Source: Pseudomonas sp.
GTDB taxonomy: Bacteria; Pseudomonadota; Gammaproteobacteria; Pseudomonadales; Pseudomonadaceae
DNA length: 64,000 bases
Assembly: GCF_030150285.1 (NCBI RefSeq)
Contig: NZ_JASLGE010000071.1
Span: 12,450 to 76,449, forward strand
Direction: 5' to 3'
Shown here: positions 42,936 to 52,735 of the stretch, in pieces
Layout of the letters: each line of letters opens with the position of its first letter
How positions within the stretch are numbered: the first letter of the stretch is position 1
Program-made: the position numbers and the translations under genes
The notes under the pieces: model-generated
What the model was told of the DNA's origin: nothing
Databases searched by the model: none
Seen by the model: the letters and a program-made list of their open reading frames with translations, nothing else

Positions 42936-45527
42936 ATGAATACTGAATTTCGCAAAACACTACCGGGCACCCGGCTGGATTATTTCGACACCCGCGCGGC
43001 GGTCGAGGCGATCCAGCCCGGTGCCTACGACACGCTGCCTTACACCTCCCGTGTGCTGGCTGAAAACCTGGTGCGGCGTTGCGACCCGGCCACCCTCACG
43101 GCCTCGTTGAGCCAAATGATCGAGCGCAAGCGCGACCTTGATTTCCCGTGGTTTCCGGCCCGCGTGGTGTGCCACGACATTCTTGGCCAGACGGCCCTGG
43201 TTGACCTCGCAGGCCTGCGTGATGCCATCGCCCTGCAAGGCGGCGACCCGGCGCAAGTCAACCCGGTAGTGCCCACCCAATTGATCGTCGACCACTCGCT
43301 GGCCGTGGAGTGCGGTGGTTATGACCCGCAGGCGTTTGAAAAGAACCGCGCCATCGAAGATCGCCGCAATGAAGACCGTTTTCACTTCATTGAGTGGACC
43401 AAAAAAGCCTTTAAAAACGTCGATGTGATCCCGCCAGGCAACGGGATCATGCACCAGATCAACCTCGAAAAAATGTCGCCGGTGATTCAAGTGCGTGACG
43501 GCGTGGCCTTTCCGGACACCTGTGTCGGCACCGACAGCCACACCCCGCACGTTGATGCGCTGGGTGTGATCGCCATTGGCGTGGGCGGCCTCGAAGCCGA
43601 AAGCGTTATGCTCGGCCGTGCTTCCTGGATGCGCCTGCCTGAAAGCGTCGGCGTGGAACTGACCGGCAAACTGCAACCGGGGATTACCGCCACCGACATG
43701 GTGCTGGCGCTGACCGAGTTTCTGCGCAAGCAAAAAGTGGTGGGTGCCTGGCTGGAGTTCTACGGCGAAGGCGCAGCGGCGCTGACCTTGGGCGACCGTG
43801 CCACCATTTCCAACATGGCCCCGGAATACGGTGCGACGGCGGCGATGTTCTACATCGACCAGCAAACCATCGACTACCTCAAGCTGACTGGCCGTGAAGA
43901 CCAGCAAGTGCAACTGGTCGAACAGTACGCCAAGGTCACCGGCCTGTGGGCCGACAGCCTCAAGGGTGCGCAGTACGAGCGCAACCTGAGCTTTGACTTG
44001 TCATCGGTGGTGCGCAACATGGCCGGCCCGAGCAACCCGCACGCCCGGGTTGCCACCAGCGACCTGGCGAGCAAGGGCATTGCCGGTCAGTGGGACGACG
44101 TGCCGGGGCAAATGCCAGATGGCGCGGTGATCATCGCGGCCATTACCAGTTGCACCAACACCAGCAACCCGCGCAACGTGATTGCCGCCGGGCTTATCGC
44201 CCGCAATGCCAACCGGCTGGGCCTGGCCCGCAAGCCGTGGGTCAAGTCATCGCTGGCACCGGGCTCCAAAACCGTGGCGCTGTACCTGGACGAAGCGGGC
44301 CTTACCGACGAGCTGGAGCAACTGGGTTTTGGTGTCGTGGCCTTTGCCTGCACCACCTGCAACGGCATGTCCGGTGCGTTGGACCCGGTGATTCAGCAAG
44401 AAATCATCGACCGTGATCTGTACGCCACCGCCGTGCTGTCGGGTAACCGCAATTTTGACGGGCGGATTCACCCTTACGCCAAGCAGGCGTTTTTGGCCTC
44501 GCCGCCGTTGGTGGTGGCCTACGCCATTGCCGGAACCATCCGTTTTGACATTGAAAAAGACGTGTTGGGGCTGGACGCCAACGGCAATGAAATTCGCCTG
44601 AAAGATATCTGGCCGAGCGACGAAGAAATCGACGCCGTGGTCAAGGCTTCGGTCAAGCCCGAGCAGTTCCGCAAGGTCTATATCCCGATGTTTGCCATTC
44701 ACGAAGACACCGGCCCGAAAGTCGAGCCGTTGTACGACTGGCGCCCGCAGAGCACCTACATTCGTCGCCCGCCCTACTGGGAAGGGGCATTGGCCGGGGC
44801 TCGCCCGCTTAAAGGCATGCGCCCGCTGGCCGTGCTGCCGGACAACATCACAACCGACCACTTGTCGCCGTCCAACGCCATCATGCTCGACAGTGCGGCC
44901 GGCGAATACCTGGCGAAAATGGGTTTGCCGGAAGTGGACTTCAACTCTTACGCCACGCACCGTGGCGACCACCTGACCGCCCAGCGCGCGACCTTTGCCA
45001 ACCCCAAGCTGTTCAACGAAATGGTGATCGAGGACGGCAAGGTCAAGCAGGGCTCGCTGACCCGTCTGGAGCCGGAAGGCACCGTTATGCGCATGTGGGA
45101 AGCGATTGAAACCTACATGGATCGCAAGCAGCCGCTGATCATTATTGCCGGTGCCGATTATGGTCAGGGCTCGTCCCGCGACTGGGCGGCCAAGGGCGTG
45201 CGCCTGGCGGGGGTTGAAGCCATTGCCGCCGAAGGGTTTGAGCGTATTCACCGCACGAACCTGGTGGGCATGGGCGTGTTGCCGCTGGAATTTATGCCGG
45301 GCACTAACCGCAAAACCCTGCAGATTGACGGCAGTGAAACCTACGATGTGATCGGTGAGCGCACCCCGCGTGCCACGCTGACCCTGGTCATCACCCGCAA
45401 AAACGGTGAGCGTGTTGAAGTGCCGGTAACGTGCCGTTTGGACACCGCTGAAGAAGTGTCGATTTATGAAGCGGGCGGCGTGCTTCAGCGCTTTGCCCAG
45501 GACTTCCTGGAATCGGCAACCGCTTAA
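42936..45527 (+). CDS. acnD: Fe/S-dependent 2-methylcitrate dehydratase
   Basis: AcnD dehydrates 2-methylcitrate to 2-methyl-aconitate, replacing PrpD in many Pseudomonas and Shewanella species. The 863-residue protein is a full aconitase-fold enzyme with the iron-sulfur cysteines in ITSCTNTSNPRN and ACTTCNGMSG, and the swivel domain with QGSSRDWAAKGVRLAG. The start at 42936 was preferred to 42918. Its product needs PrpF, encoded downstream, to feed the normal isomer to the aconitase that follows. Confidence 0.95.
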   Translation: MNTEFRKTLPGTRLDYFDTRAAVEAIQPGAYDTLPYTSRVLAENLVRRCDPATLTASLSQMIERKRDLDFPWFPARVVCHDILGQTALVDLAGLRDAIALQGGDPAQVNPVVPTQLIVDHSLAVECGGYDPQAFEKNRAIEDRRNEDRFHFIEWTKKAFKNVDVIPPGNGIMHQINLEKMSPVIQVRDGVAFPDTCVGTDSHTPHVDALGVIAIGVGGLEAESVMLGRASWMRLPESVGVELTGKLQPGITATDMVLALTEFLRKQKVVGAWLEFYGEGAAALTLGDRATISNMAPEYGATAAMFYIDQQTIDYLKLTGREDQQVQLVEQYAKVTGLWADSLKGAQYERNLSFDLSSVVRNMAGPSNPHARVATSDLASKGIAGQWDDVPGQMPDGAVIIAAITSCTNTSNPRNVIAAGLIARNANRLGLARKPWVKSSLAPGSKTVALYLDEAGLTDELEQLGFGVVAFACTTCNGMSGALDPVIQQEIIDRDLYATAVLSGNRNFDGRIHPYAKQAFLASPPLVVAYAIAGTIRFDIEKDVLGLDANGNEIRLKDIWPSDEEIDAVVKASVKPEQFRKVYIPMFAIHEDTGPKVEPLYDWRPQSTYIRRPPYWEGALAGARPLKGMRPLAVLPDNITTDHLSPSNAIMLDSAAGEYLAKMGLPEVDFNSYATHRGDHLTAQRATFANPKLFNEMVIEDGKVKQGSLTRLEPEGTVMRMWEAIETYMDRKQPLIIIAGADYGQGSSRDWAAKGVRLAGVEAIAAEGFERIHRTNLVGMGVLPLEFMPGTNRKTLQIDGSETYDVIGERTPRATLTLVITRKNGERVEVPVTCRLDTAEEVSIYEAGGVLQRFAQDFLESATA

Positions 45528-45537
45528 CCATCCCCCA

Positions 45538-45604
45538 TGTAGGAGCGAGCCTGCTCGCGATCTTTTAAAAGATCAAAAGATCGCGAGCAAGCTCGCTCCT
45601 ACAG
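45538..45604. repeat. REP pair between acnD and prpF
   Basis: Two inverted units, tgtaggagcgagcctgctcg and gagcaagctcgctcctaca, face each other across gatcttttaaaagatcaaaagatc. The whole can form one long hairpin in the mRNA. Confidence 0.92.
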
Positions 45605-45626
45605 GGGAAATGACAGGATTCTATTC

Positions 45627-46817
45627 ATGGCTTATGCAGCGCAAATCAAAATCCCCGCGACGTATATGCGCGGCGGCACCAGCAAAGGAGTGTTTTTCAG
45701 CCTGCTCGATTTGCCGGCGGTGGCGCAGGTGCCGGGCGCGGCCCGTGATGCTTTGCTGTTGCGGGTGATAGGCAGCCCCGATCCCTACGAAAAGCAAATC
45801 GATGGCATGGGCGCAGCCACTTCCAGCACCAGCAAGACCGTGATCGTCAGCAAAAGCCTGCGTGCTGATCACGATGTCGATTACCTGTTCGGTCAGGTGT
45901 CTATCGACAAGCCGTTTGTGGACTGGAGCGGCAATTGCGGCAACCTCTCGGCGGCCGTGGGTTCGTTCGCTCTCAGCAGTGGCCTGGTGGATGCATCGCG
46001 CATTCCGCAAAACGGCACCGCTGTGGTGCGCATCTGGCAGGCCAATATCGGTAAAACGATTATTGCCCATGTGCCGATCACCCACGGTGCGGTGCAGGAA
46101 ACCGGTGACTTTGAGCTCGATGGCGTGACCTTCCCGGCCGCCGAAGTGCAGCTTGAGTTCCTTGACCCTGCCGCCGACGAAGAGGGCGCAGGTGGCTCGA
46201 TGTTTCCCACGGGCAACCTGGTCGATGAACTGCACGTGCCGGGTGTTGGCACACTCAACGTGACCCTGATCAATGCCGGGATTCCGACGATCTTCGTCAA
46301 CGCCCGTGACATCGGTTACACCGGCACCGAGCTGCAGCAAGACATCAACAGCGACCCCAAGGCACTGGCGATGTTTGAAACCATTCGTGCTCACGGTGCA
46401 TTGCGCATGGGCTTGATCAGCCATCTTGACGACGCTGCCAAGCGCCAGCACACGCCTAAAGTGGCGTTTGTCAGCGGGCCTGCGGACTACGTGTCCTCCA
46501 GCGGCAAGACGGTCAGTGCGCACACTGTGGACTTGCTGGTGCGGGCGCTGTCGATGGGCAAGTTGCACCACGCGATGATGGGCACGGCAGCGGTGGCCAT
46601 TGGTACAGCGGCGGCGATTCCGGGCACGTTGGTCAACCTGGCGGCAGGCGGCGGCTTGCGCAGTGCTGTACGTTTCGGGCATCCGTCCGGCACCTTGCGT
46701 GTCGGTGCTCAAGCGCAGCAGGTTGAGGGCGACTGGACCGTCACCAAAGCCATCATGAGCCGTAGCGCACGGGTATTGATGGAAGGTTGGGTGCGGGTGC
46801 CGGGCGACTCGTTTTAA
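45627..46817 (+). CDS. prpF: 2-methylaconitate isomerase PrpF
   Basis: PrpF isomerises trans-2-methylaconitate made by AcnD to the cis form. The 396-residue protein opens IPATYMRGGTSKGVFF, the family signature, and has the diaminopimelate-epimerase-like fold blocks DWSGNCGNLSAAVG and AGGGLRSAVRFGHPSG. It is the last prp gene; a terminator follows after 25 bases. No prpD was seen. Confidence 0.95.
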   Translation: MAYAAQIKIPATYMRGGTSKGVFFSLLDLPAVAQVPGAARDALLLRVIGSPDPYEKQIDGMGAATSSTSKTVIVSKSLRADHDVDYLFGQVSIDKPFVDWSGNCGNLSAAVGSFALSSGLVDASRIPQNGTAVVRIWQANIGKTIIAHVPITHGAVQETGDFELDGVTFPAAEVQLEFLDPAADEEGAGGSMFPTGNLVDELHVPGVGTLNVTLINAGIPTIFVNARDIGYTGTELQQDINSDPKALAMFETIRAHGALRMGLISHLDDAAKRQHTPKVAFVSGPADYVSSSGKTVSAHTVDLLVRALSMGKLHHAMMGTAAVAIGTAAAIPGTLVNLAAGGGLRSAVRFGHPSGTLRVGAQAQQVEGDWTVTKAIMSRSARVLMEGWVRVPGDSF

Positions 46818-46842
46818 GGCCATTGGCTGAATTCGACGCATA

Positions 46843-46870
46843 AAAAACCCCGCATCGCTGCGGGGTTTTT
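46843..46870. terminator. bidirectional terminator between prpF and pyk
   Basis: aaaaaccccgc atcgct gcggggttttt is a perfect stem with A and T runs, between two convergent genes. Confidence 0.92.
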
Positions 46871-46887
46871 GATTTTAGCCTGCAGGC

Positions 46888-48339
46888 TTAAACCATTTTG
46901 TCGCCGACATGCAGAATTTTCATGCCGTTGGTGCCACCGATGGTGTGGTAGCTGTCGCCCTTGGTCAGGATGACCCAGTCGCCTTTTTCAACGACACCGC
47001 GCTTGAGCAGTTCGTCGATGGCTGCCTGGCTCACTTGCTCTGGCGGCAGGGAAGCGGGGTCGAACGGTACGGTGTACACGCCACGGAACATGGCGGCACG
47101 GGCCTGGGTTTCACGGTGCGGGGAGAACGCGTAGATCGGCACCGACGAGCGGATGCGCGACATGATCAGCGGGGTGTAGCCGCTTTCAGTCAGGGCAATG
47201 ATCGCTTTGACACCCGGGAAGTGGTTGGCGGTGTACATGGCCGCCAGCGCAATGCTCTGGTCGCAGCTTTCGAAGGTTTTGCCCATGCGGTGGCTGGAGG
47301 TTTTGCTGGTAGGGTGCTTTTCAGCGCCGACGCAGATACGCGCCATGGCTTGCACGGCTTCCAGCGGGTACTGGCCAGCGGCACTTTCAGCAGACAGCAT
47401 CACGGCGTCGGTGTAGTCGAGAACGGCGTTGGCAACGTCGGACACTTCGGCACGGGTTGGCATCGGGTTCTGGATCATCGACTCCATCATCTGGGTCGCC
47501 ACGATCACTGCCTTGTTGTGGCGGCGTGCGTGCAGGATGATTTTCTTCTGGATGCCCACCAGCTCGGCATCGCCGATTTCAACGCCCAGGTCACCACGGG
47601 CAACCATTACCGCGTCGCTGGCCTTGATCAGGCCGTCGAGGGTTTCGTCGTCAGCGACGGCTTCAGCGCGTTCAATTTTGGCCACCAGCCAGGCAGTGCC
47701 GCCGGCTTCGTCACGCAATTGACGGGCGTACTCCATGTCGGCAGCGTCACGCGGAAAGGACACGGCCAGGTAGTCGACTTCCATTTCGGCAGCCAGCTTG
47801 ATGTCAGCCTTGTCTTTTTCGGTCAGGGCGGGTGCGGTCAGGCCACCGCCGCGACGGTTGATGCCTTTGTGGTCGGACAGCGGGCCGCCGATCAGGACGC
47901 TGCAGTGCAGCGCGTCTTCGGTGGCGGTGTCTACACGCATCACGACACGGCCGTCATCGAGCAACAGTTCGTCGCCCACGCCGCAGTCTTTGACCAGGTC
48001 CGGGTAGTCGATACCGACCACTTGCTGGTTGCCTTCGGTCAACGGGTGGCTGGTGGAAAAGGTGAATTGATCACCGACCTTCAGCTCGATTTTCTTGTTG
48101 GCGAATTTGGCGATACGGATTTTCGGGCCTTGCAAGTCACCCAACAGGGCGACGAAGCGCCCGTGCTTGGCGGCGATGTCACGCACCAGCTTGGCGCGAG
48201 CCTTGTGCTCATCGGGCGTGCCGTGGGAGAAGTTCAGACGGGCAACGTCCAGGCCAGCAAGGATCAGCTGTTCCAGCATTTCCGGTGAGTTGCTGGCAGG
48301 GCCAAGTGTGGCAACGATTTTGGTTCGACGAACAGACAT
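46888..48339 (-). CDS. pyk: pyruvate kinase (PykA type)
   Basis: Pyruvate kinase makes pyruvate and ATP from phosphoenolpyruvate and ADP. The 483-residue product opens MSVRRTKIVATLGPAS and has ARLNFSHGTPDEH, the catalytic lysine region WLVAKIERAEA and the metal site VMVARGDLGVEIG. The start at 48339 was preferred to one 10 codons upstream because aggagt precedes it. It reads as the type II/PykA enzyme by length. The gene is convergent with the prp operon. Confidence 0.95.
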   Translation of the reverse strand: MSVRRTKIVATLGPASNSPEMLEQLILAGLDVARLNFSHGTPDEHKARAKLVRDIAAKHGRFVALLGDLQGPKIRIAKFANKKIELKVGDQFTFSTSHPLTEGNQQVVGIDYPDLVKDCGVGDELLLDDGRVVMRVDTATEDALHCSVLIGGPLSDHKGINRRGGGLTAPALTEKDKADIKLAAEMEVDYLAVSFPRDAADMEYARQLRDEAGGTAWLVAKIERAEAVADDETLDGLIKASDAVMVARGDLGVEIGDAELVGIQKKIILHARRHNKAVIVATQMMESMIQNPMPTRAEVSDVANAVLDYTDAVMLSAESAAGQYPLEAVQAMARICVGAEKHPTSKTSSHRMGKTFESCDQSIALAAMYTANHFPGVKAIIALTESGYTPLIMSRIRSSVPIYAFSPHRETQARAAMFRGVYTVPFDPASLPPEQVSQAAIDELLKRGVVEKGDWVILTKGDSYHTIGGTNGMKILHVGDKMV

Positions 48340-48543
48340 GCAAAGACTCCTGAGTTCAAGCGCTGGCAAAGGCTACTATGGTCTTTGGCTGTAGTCATTG
48401 TTCCTCTGCACTACTTTCGACTTAAGTTGTGGTGCATCAGGCCTGTGGCGGCTAAAGCGTTCAACACCTTGACAGGCAAACAGTCCGGCAGCCTGAAGAA
48501 TTCGCCGAGGGGGCCGATACAAGGCTTAAGAGAGGAGATCCCC

Positions 48544-48918
48544 ATGCGAATGTTGTTTGTTTTACTGTTGATCAGCAGTGTGGTCGGTTGCACGCGCTGG
48601 TCGATGAACCATCATCTGAACAATGCATACCGGGCTTATGATCGCGGCAATTGTGAGGCGGTGATGCTGGAGTTGTCCGAGGTTGACCGAGACAGTCGCA
48701 GTCGCCCTTATATATGGCCGCAAACAGCTATGCTGCGCGGCCTGTGTCTGGAGCGCACGAAGTTTTACCTCGACGCCGCGCAAACCTATCAATACATCAT
48801 TAATGAGTTTCCCAAGAGCGAGTATGCCTACCGGGCCAAGGCCCGCATTGAAACCCTGCGCATTCTGAAATTCATTCCAGGCCCCGGCACGGCTCAGGCA
48901 TTACCGGCGACTCTTTGA
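48544..48918 (+). CDS. small TPR-like outer-membrane-type lipoprotein
   Basis: The 124-residue product has a lipoprotein signal peptide with the lipobox VVGC (lipidated C16) and a helical mature part: HHLNNAYRAYDRGNCEAVML, then YLDAAQTYQYIINEFPKSEYAYRAKARIE, which is a TPR/BamD-like repeat. aggagat is at good distance before the ATG. Such proteins often act in envelope assembly or wall processes. No specific partner is seen nearby. The position after pyk is not informative. Confidence 0.85.
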   Translation: MRMLFVLLLISSVVGCTRWSMNHHLNNAYRAYDRGNCEAVMLELSEVDRDSRSRPYIWPQTAMLRGLCLERTKFYLDAAQTYQYIINEFPKSEYAYRAKARIETLRILKFIPGPGTAQALPATL

Positions 48919-49102
48919 AGAGGTGTGTCACGGCTGATGGCTATTTGATATTGCTGGGCTAATCTCTCCCTGTGACGGGCTGAGCGCAGAGCGGCCGGCC
49001 ATTGTCGATGGCAGATAAGCGTGGGCCGCGCTACAGTCCACTGCCGGTGATGGGTGATGTTCAGCCTGGCCGGTTCAATGACCTTGCAAGGTGACAGCCA
49101 CC

Positions 49103-49462
49103 ATGTTTACAGAGCGCCGAATAGAGCGTCATCAATTGCCGTATTTCCTCAGAGTGTTCAACCGCTTCACGGACAAGCCCATCGGTTTTTTAGGCAATGT
49201 GTCTGAGGAGGGGTTAATGCTGCTCAGCCCGCTGCCACTCATGGTGGATGCGATATTTGAGTTGCGCCTGAAAATTCCGGGCCGCGACGGGAAGCTGCAT
49301 CAGATAGATCTGACGGCCCAGTGCCAATGGTGCCGCGAAGATGTAACCCCCACTACCTATGATTCCGGCTTTGTCCTGCTCCAACCACCGACTGAGTATT
49401 CGGCACTGATCACCGCGTTGCATCAGTACTTCAGTTTTTACCCTTTGCAGGCTTCTGCCTGA
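49103..49462 (+). CDS. PilZ-domain protein
   Basis: The 119-residue protein is a single PilZ domain. It has R5xxxR9 at the N-terminus (TERRIERHQLPYF) and the N-x-S-x-x-G block NVSEEGLML, the two sites that bind cyclic di-GMP in the family. The start at 49103 was preferred to a GTG four codons earlier. The effector partner is unknown, and no flagellar or exopolysaccharide gene is adjacent. Confidence 0.88.
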   Translation: MFTERRIERHQLPYFLRVFNRFTDKPIGFLGNVSEEGLMLLSPLPLMVDAIFELRLKIPGRDGKLHQIDLTAQCQWCREDVTPTTYDSGFVLLQPPTEYSALITALHQYFSFYPLQASA

Positions 49463-49533
49463 GTCACGGGTCACTGGCCTTGCGCGGCACCGAGCGCCTA
49501 GACTGTTGAGGTCTACTGCTCAGGAACACCCCC

Positions 49534-50967
49534 GTGACCTCTATCTTTTGGTACGACTACGAAACCACCGGCATCAATCCGCGCAGCGACCGGGCGGTGC
49601 AGGTGGCCGGTATCCGTACGGATCTGGAACTCAACGAGATTGATCAACCGCTCAATCTTTACTGTCAGCCCAGTGACGATATTCTCCCTCACCCCAAAGC
49701 TTGCCTGATCACCGGAATAACCCCCAGCCTGCTCGAAGACAAAGGGCTGGTTGAGGCTGAGTTCATGACCCGCACTCACGCGCAACTGGCAGTGCCGGGC
49801 ACCTGCGGCGCGGGCTACAACACGTTGCGCTTTGATGATGAAGTGACACGTTACAGCCTGTATCGCAATTTTTTCGACCCCTACGCGCGTGAATGGCAGG
49901 GGGGCAATACGCGCTGGGATTTGATTGATGTGGTGCGCGCGGCCTATGCCTTGCGGCCTGAAGGGATTGTGTGGCCCGAGGAAGAAGGGCGGGTCACACT
50001 AAAGCTGGAGCGTTTGACTGCGGCCAACGGTATCGACCATGGCCAGGCGCATGATGCCTTGTCTGACGTGCGCGCAACCATTGCGCTGGCGCGGTTGATT
50101 CGTGAGAAGCAGCCCAAGTTATACGACTGGCTATTTCAGTTACGCACCAAACAGCGTGTGCTGGATCAGGTGCGCCTGTTGCAACCGATGGTGCATATCT
50201 CGGGGCGCTTTTCGGCGGCGCGGCATTATTTGGGTGTGGTTATGCCGCTGGCCTGGCACCCTAAAAACAAAAATGCATTGATTGTGTGCGACCTGCACTT
50301 TGATCCCCAGCCATTGCTTGACCAGGATGCAGATACTTTACGCGCCCTGCTCTACACTCGGCGTGAAGACTTGCCCGAGGGGCAATTGCCGGTTCCACTC
50401 AAACTGATACACGTTAATCGTTGCCCGGTGGTCGCACCTTTGAATGTGTTGCGCGCACCGGACCAGCAGCGCTTGCAGTTGGATATGGCCCACTACCAAG
50501 AGCGTGCTGAGCGACTTGTACAGGGGCAGGAAGTTTGGCGGGGGAAATTATCGACCCTTTATGCGGGCGAGGACTTTGCACCCAGCGAGGATCCTGAACA
50601 GCAGTTGTATGACGGTTTTATCGGTGATCGTGATCGTCGATTGTGTGAGCAAGTCCGGGTCAGTGATCCCGAGCAATTGGCCCAAAATTCGTGGCCCTTT
50701 GATGATGAGCGGCTACCGGAATTATTGTTTCGTTACCGCGCTCGAAACTTTGCTTATACCTTGAATAAAGAAGAGCAACAGCGCTGGCAGTTATTTTGTC
50801 AGCAGCGACTGACGGATCCGGCGATGGGAGCGCCGCTGACGCTCGATAACTTTCAGCAGGCTGCTGAAGCCTTGTCGCACAATGCCACGCCCGCGGAGCT
50901 GAAGCTGTTGGGCGAGTGGCAGCGTTATGCGCAGGCCCTGGGTCGTCGTTTCGGGTTGGGTGCCTGA
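49534..50967 (+). CDS. sbcB: exodeoxyribonuclease I
   Basis: ExoI digests single-stranded DNA from the 3' end. The 477-residue product has the DEDD exonuclease motifs: FWYDYETTGINPRSDR (Exo I), GYNTLRFDDEVTRY (Exo II) and HDALSDVRATIALARL (Exo III), followed by the SH3-like and helical C-terminal parts. It starts with GTG. A terminator follows, and mvaT is convergent beyond it. Confidence 0.94.
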   Translation: MTSIFWYDYETTGINPRSDRAVQVAGIRTDLELNEIDQPLNLYCQPSDDILPHPKACLITGITPSLLEDKGLVEAEFMTRTHAQLAVPGTCGAGYNTLRFDDEVTRYSLYRNFFDPYAREWQGGNTRWDLIDVVRAAYALRPEGIVWPEEEGRVTLKLERLTAANGIDHGQAHDALSDVRATIALARLIREKQPKLYDWLFQLRTKQRVLDQVRLLQPMVHISGRFSAARHYLGVVMPLAWHPKNKNALIVCDLHFDPQPLLDQDADTLRALLYTRREDLPEGQLPVPLKLIHVNRCPVVAPLNVLRAPDQQRLQLDMAHYQERAERLVQGQEVWRGKLSTLYAGEDFAPSEDPEQQLYDGFIGDRDRRLCEQVRVSDPEQLAQNSWPFDDERLPELLFRYRARNFAYTLNKEEQQRWQLFCQQRLTDPAMGAPLTLDNFQQAAEALSHNATPAELKLLGEWQRYAQALGRRFGLGA

Positions 50968-50995
50968 CCGGCGAGTTGGTCATAAAACGTCAGGC

Positions 50996-51029
50996 AATAA
51001 AAAACGCCAGCAAGCTGGCGTTTTTTATT
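50996..51029. terminator. bidirectional terminator between sbcB and mvaT
   Basis: aaaaaacgccag caa gctggcgttttttatt is a perfect stem with A and T runs. Confidence 0.92.
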
Positions 51030-51063
51030 AGCGTTACAGAAAGATCTGTTCGCCTGAAATCAC

Positions 51064-51441
51064 TTAGTCCAGCAAAGTAGCCCAGCCTTCTACCACGTCG
51101 CTGCCCCACTGAGCTTTCCACTCTTTCAGGGTTTTGTGGTTGCCACCTTTGGTTTCAATCACTTCGCCGTTGTGCGGGTTTTTGTATTGCTTAACCTTGC
51201 GGGCACGTTTGGTGCCGGTGGTTTTAACAACGCCGCGTGGTGCTTTGGTTGCTTTGGCTTCTGGGTCCAGCAGCGCGATAATGTCACGCAGGGACTTTTG
51301 GTATTCGCCCATCAGCGTGCGCAGTTTGCCTTCAAATTCCAGTTCGGTTTGAAGTTTGTCATCTTCTGACAGATTTTTCAGGCGAGCTTGCAGTTCTTTG
51401 ATGGCTTCTTCTGTTGCGCGGTATTCGTTGATCAAGGACAT
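51064..51441 (-). CDS. mvaT: MvaT-family H-NS-like nucleoid protein
   Basis: The 125-residue protein has the N-terminal coiled coil for oligomerisation (EYRATEEAIKELQARLKNL), a basic linker with RGVVKTTGTKRARKVKQYKN and the C-terminal DNA-binding domain GEVIETKGGNHKTLKEW, whose KGGN loop inserts into the minor groove of AT-rich DNA. MvaT silences foreign, AT-rich genes, which is relevant to the block at 1-3.8 kb. Its own upstream DNA is AT-rich. Confidence 0.95.
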   Translation of the reverse strand: MSLINEYRATEEAIKELQARLKNLSEDDKLQTELEFEGKLRTLMGEYQKSLRDIIALLDPEAKATKAPRGVVKTTGTKRARKVKQYKNPHNGEVIETKGGNHKTLKEWKAQWGSDVVEGWATLLD

Positions 51442-51791
51442 GAAATTAACCTTAGGCCGGAATGGGAGCGTGGAGACAGTGGCGCAATAATAGTCACGGT
51501 ATTACAGCAAGTAAATATGCAGCGGCTAATTAATTTAAAAAAATGCCATTCCTTAACTTAAGTCTAAGGCAAGTACCGGCTTATTAAATGCATGCGTTGC
51601 CTGGGTGTAATCAATGCCATTAATAAATTTTAATAATGGAACGATAGATGCAATGCAGGCCGCAGCGCTGTTCGGGTTGGCGCAGGGCTGTGCGATGGTG
51701 CGATCCCTGCAATAAGCCTCAACGAATACTGTAGTTTTGCTGCGCACTCGCTAGAATGGCGGCCTTTGTAAAGTTTTGGAGTGTTCCCCTC
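51442..51791. other. AT-rich divergent region between mvaT and purU
   Basis: This 350-base gap has an unusually AT-rich left half. It contains ttaatttaaaaaaatg near 51526 and an imperfect palindrome ccattaataaatttt...aataatgg at 51617-51639. No gene was seen. The palindrome and AT tracts could bind MvaT itself. Confidence 0.55.
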
Positions 51792-52640
51792 ATGCGCACA
51801 TTTCGGTTGGTGATTGCGTGCCCCGACGGCGTTGGTATTGTTGCCAAAGTCAGTAATTTCCTGGCCTCCCATAATGGCTGGATCACTGAAGCGAGCCACC
51901 ATTCGGACGATCAAAGCGGCTGGTTCTTTATGCGTCACGAGATTCGTGCCGACTCTTTGCCTTTTGACCTGGACGGCTTTCGTGAAGCCTTTGCCCCGAT
52001 TGCCGAAGAGTTTTCGATGCAATGGCGCATTACCGATACAGCGCAAAAGAAGCGCGTGGTTCTGATGGCCAGTCGCGAGTCTCATTGCCTGGCGGACTTG
52101 TTGCACCGCTGGCACAGCGATGAACTGGATTGCGATATCTCGTGTGTGATCTCCAACCACAACGATTTGCGCAGTATGGTCGAGTGGCACGGCATCCCGT
52201 TCTACCATGTGCCGGTTGACCCGAAAGACAAAGAGCCGGCATTTGCCGAGGTTTCGCGACTGGTCAAGCACCATAACGCTGAAGTGGTGGTGCTGGCGCG
52301 CTACATGCAAATCCTGCCGCCCGACCTGTGCAGTGAATACGCGGGCCAGGTGATCAACATTCACCATAGCTTTTTGCCGTCATTTGTCGGTGCCAAGCCT
52401 TATCACCAGGCATCGCTGCGTGGCGTGAAGCTGATTGGCGCAACATGCCATTACGTCACCGAAGAGCTGGACGCCGGCCCGATCATTGAGCAGGACGTGG
52501 TGCGCGTCAGTCACAGCGACAGCATTGAAGACATGGTGCGCTTTGGCCGTGATGTCGAAAAAATGGTGCTGGCCCGTGGCCTTCGTTACCATCTCGAAGA
52601 CCGCGTATTGGTGCACGGCAACAAAACCGTCGTGTTTTGA
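51792..52640 (+). CDS. purU: formyltetrahydrofolate deformylase
   Basis: PurU hydrolyses 10-formyltetrahydrofolate to formate and tetrahydrofolate. The 282-residue protein has an N-terminal ACT domain (RLVIACPDGVGIVAKVSNFL) and the formyltransferase-fold domain with the catalytic histidine in INIHHSFLPSF and a later EELDAGPIIEQDVVRV. The start at 51792 (MRTFRLVIACPDG) was preferred to an upstream ATG at 51756. Length is normal. Confidence 0.94.
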   Translation: MRTFRLVIACPDGVGIVAKVSNFLASHNGWITEASHHSDDQSGWFFMRHEIRADSLPFDLDGFREAFAPIAEEFSMQWRITDTAQKKRVVLMASRESHCLADLLHRWHSDELDCDISCVISNHNDLRSMVEWHGIPFYHVPVDPKDKEPAFAEVSRLVKHHNAEVVVLARYMQILPPDLCSEYAGQVINIHHSFLPSFVGAKPYHQASLRGVKLIGATCHYVTEELDAGPIIEQDVVRVSHSDSIEDMVRFGRDVEKMVLARGLRYHLEDRVLVHGNKTVVF

Positions 52641-52735
52641 TGGGTGGAAGCTGTCTCGGCGTGTCAAGCCCGCTCCCACAGGCGTAGTAGGGGCCGCGCT
52701 GTCGCGCAAAGAACTGGGGCGCACTTCATTCAACT

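Noticed and set aside
46909..48288. 459-codon plus-strand frame
   Set aside because: Antisense of pyruvate kinase, whose motifs are all in place on the minus strand.
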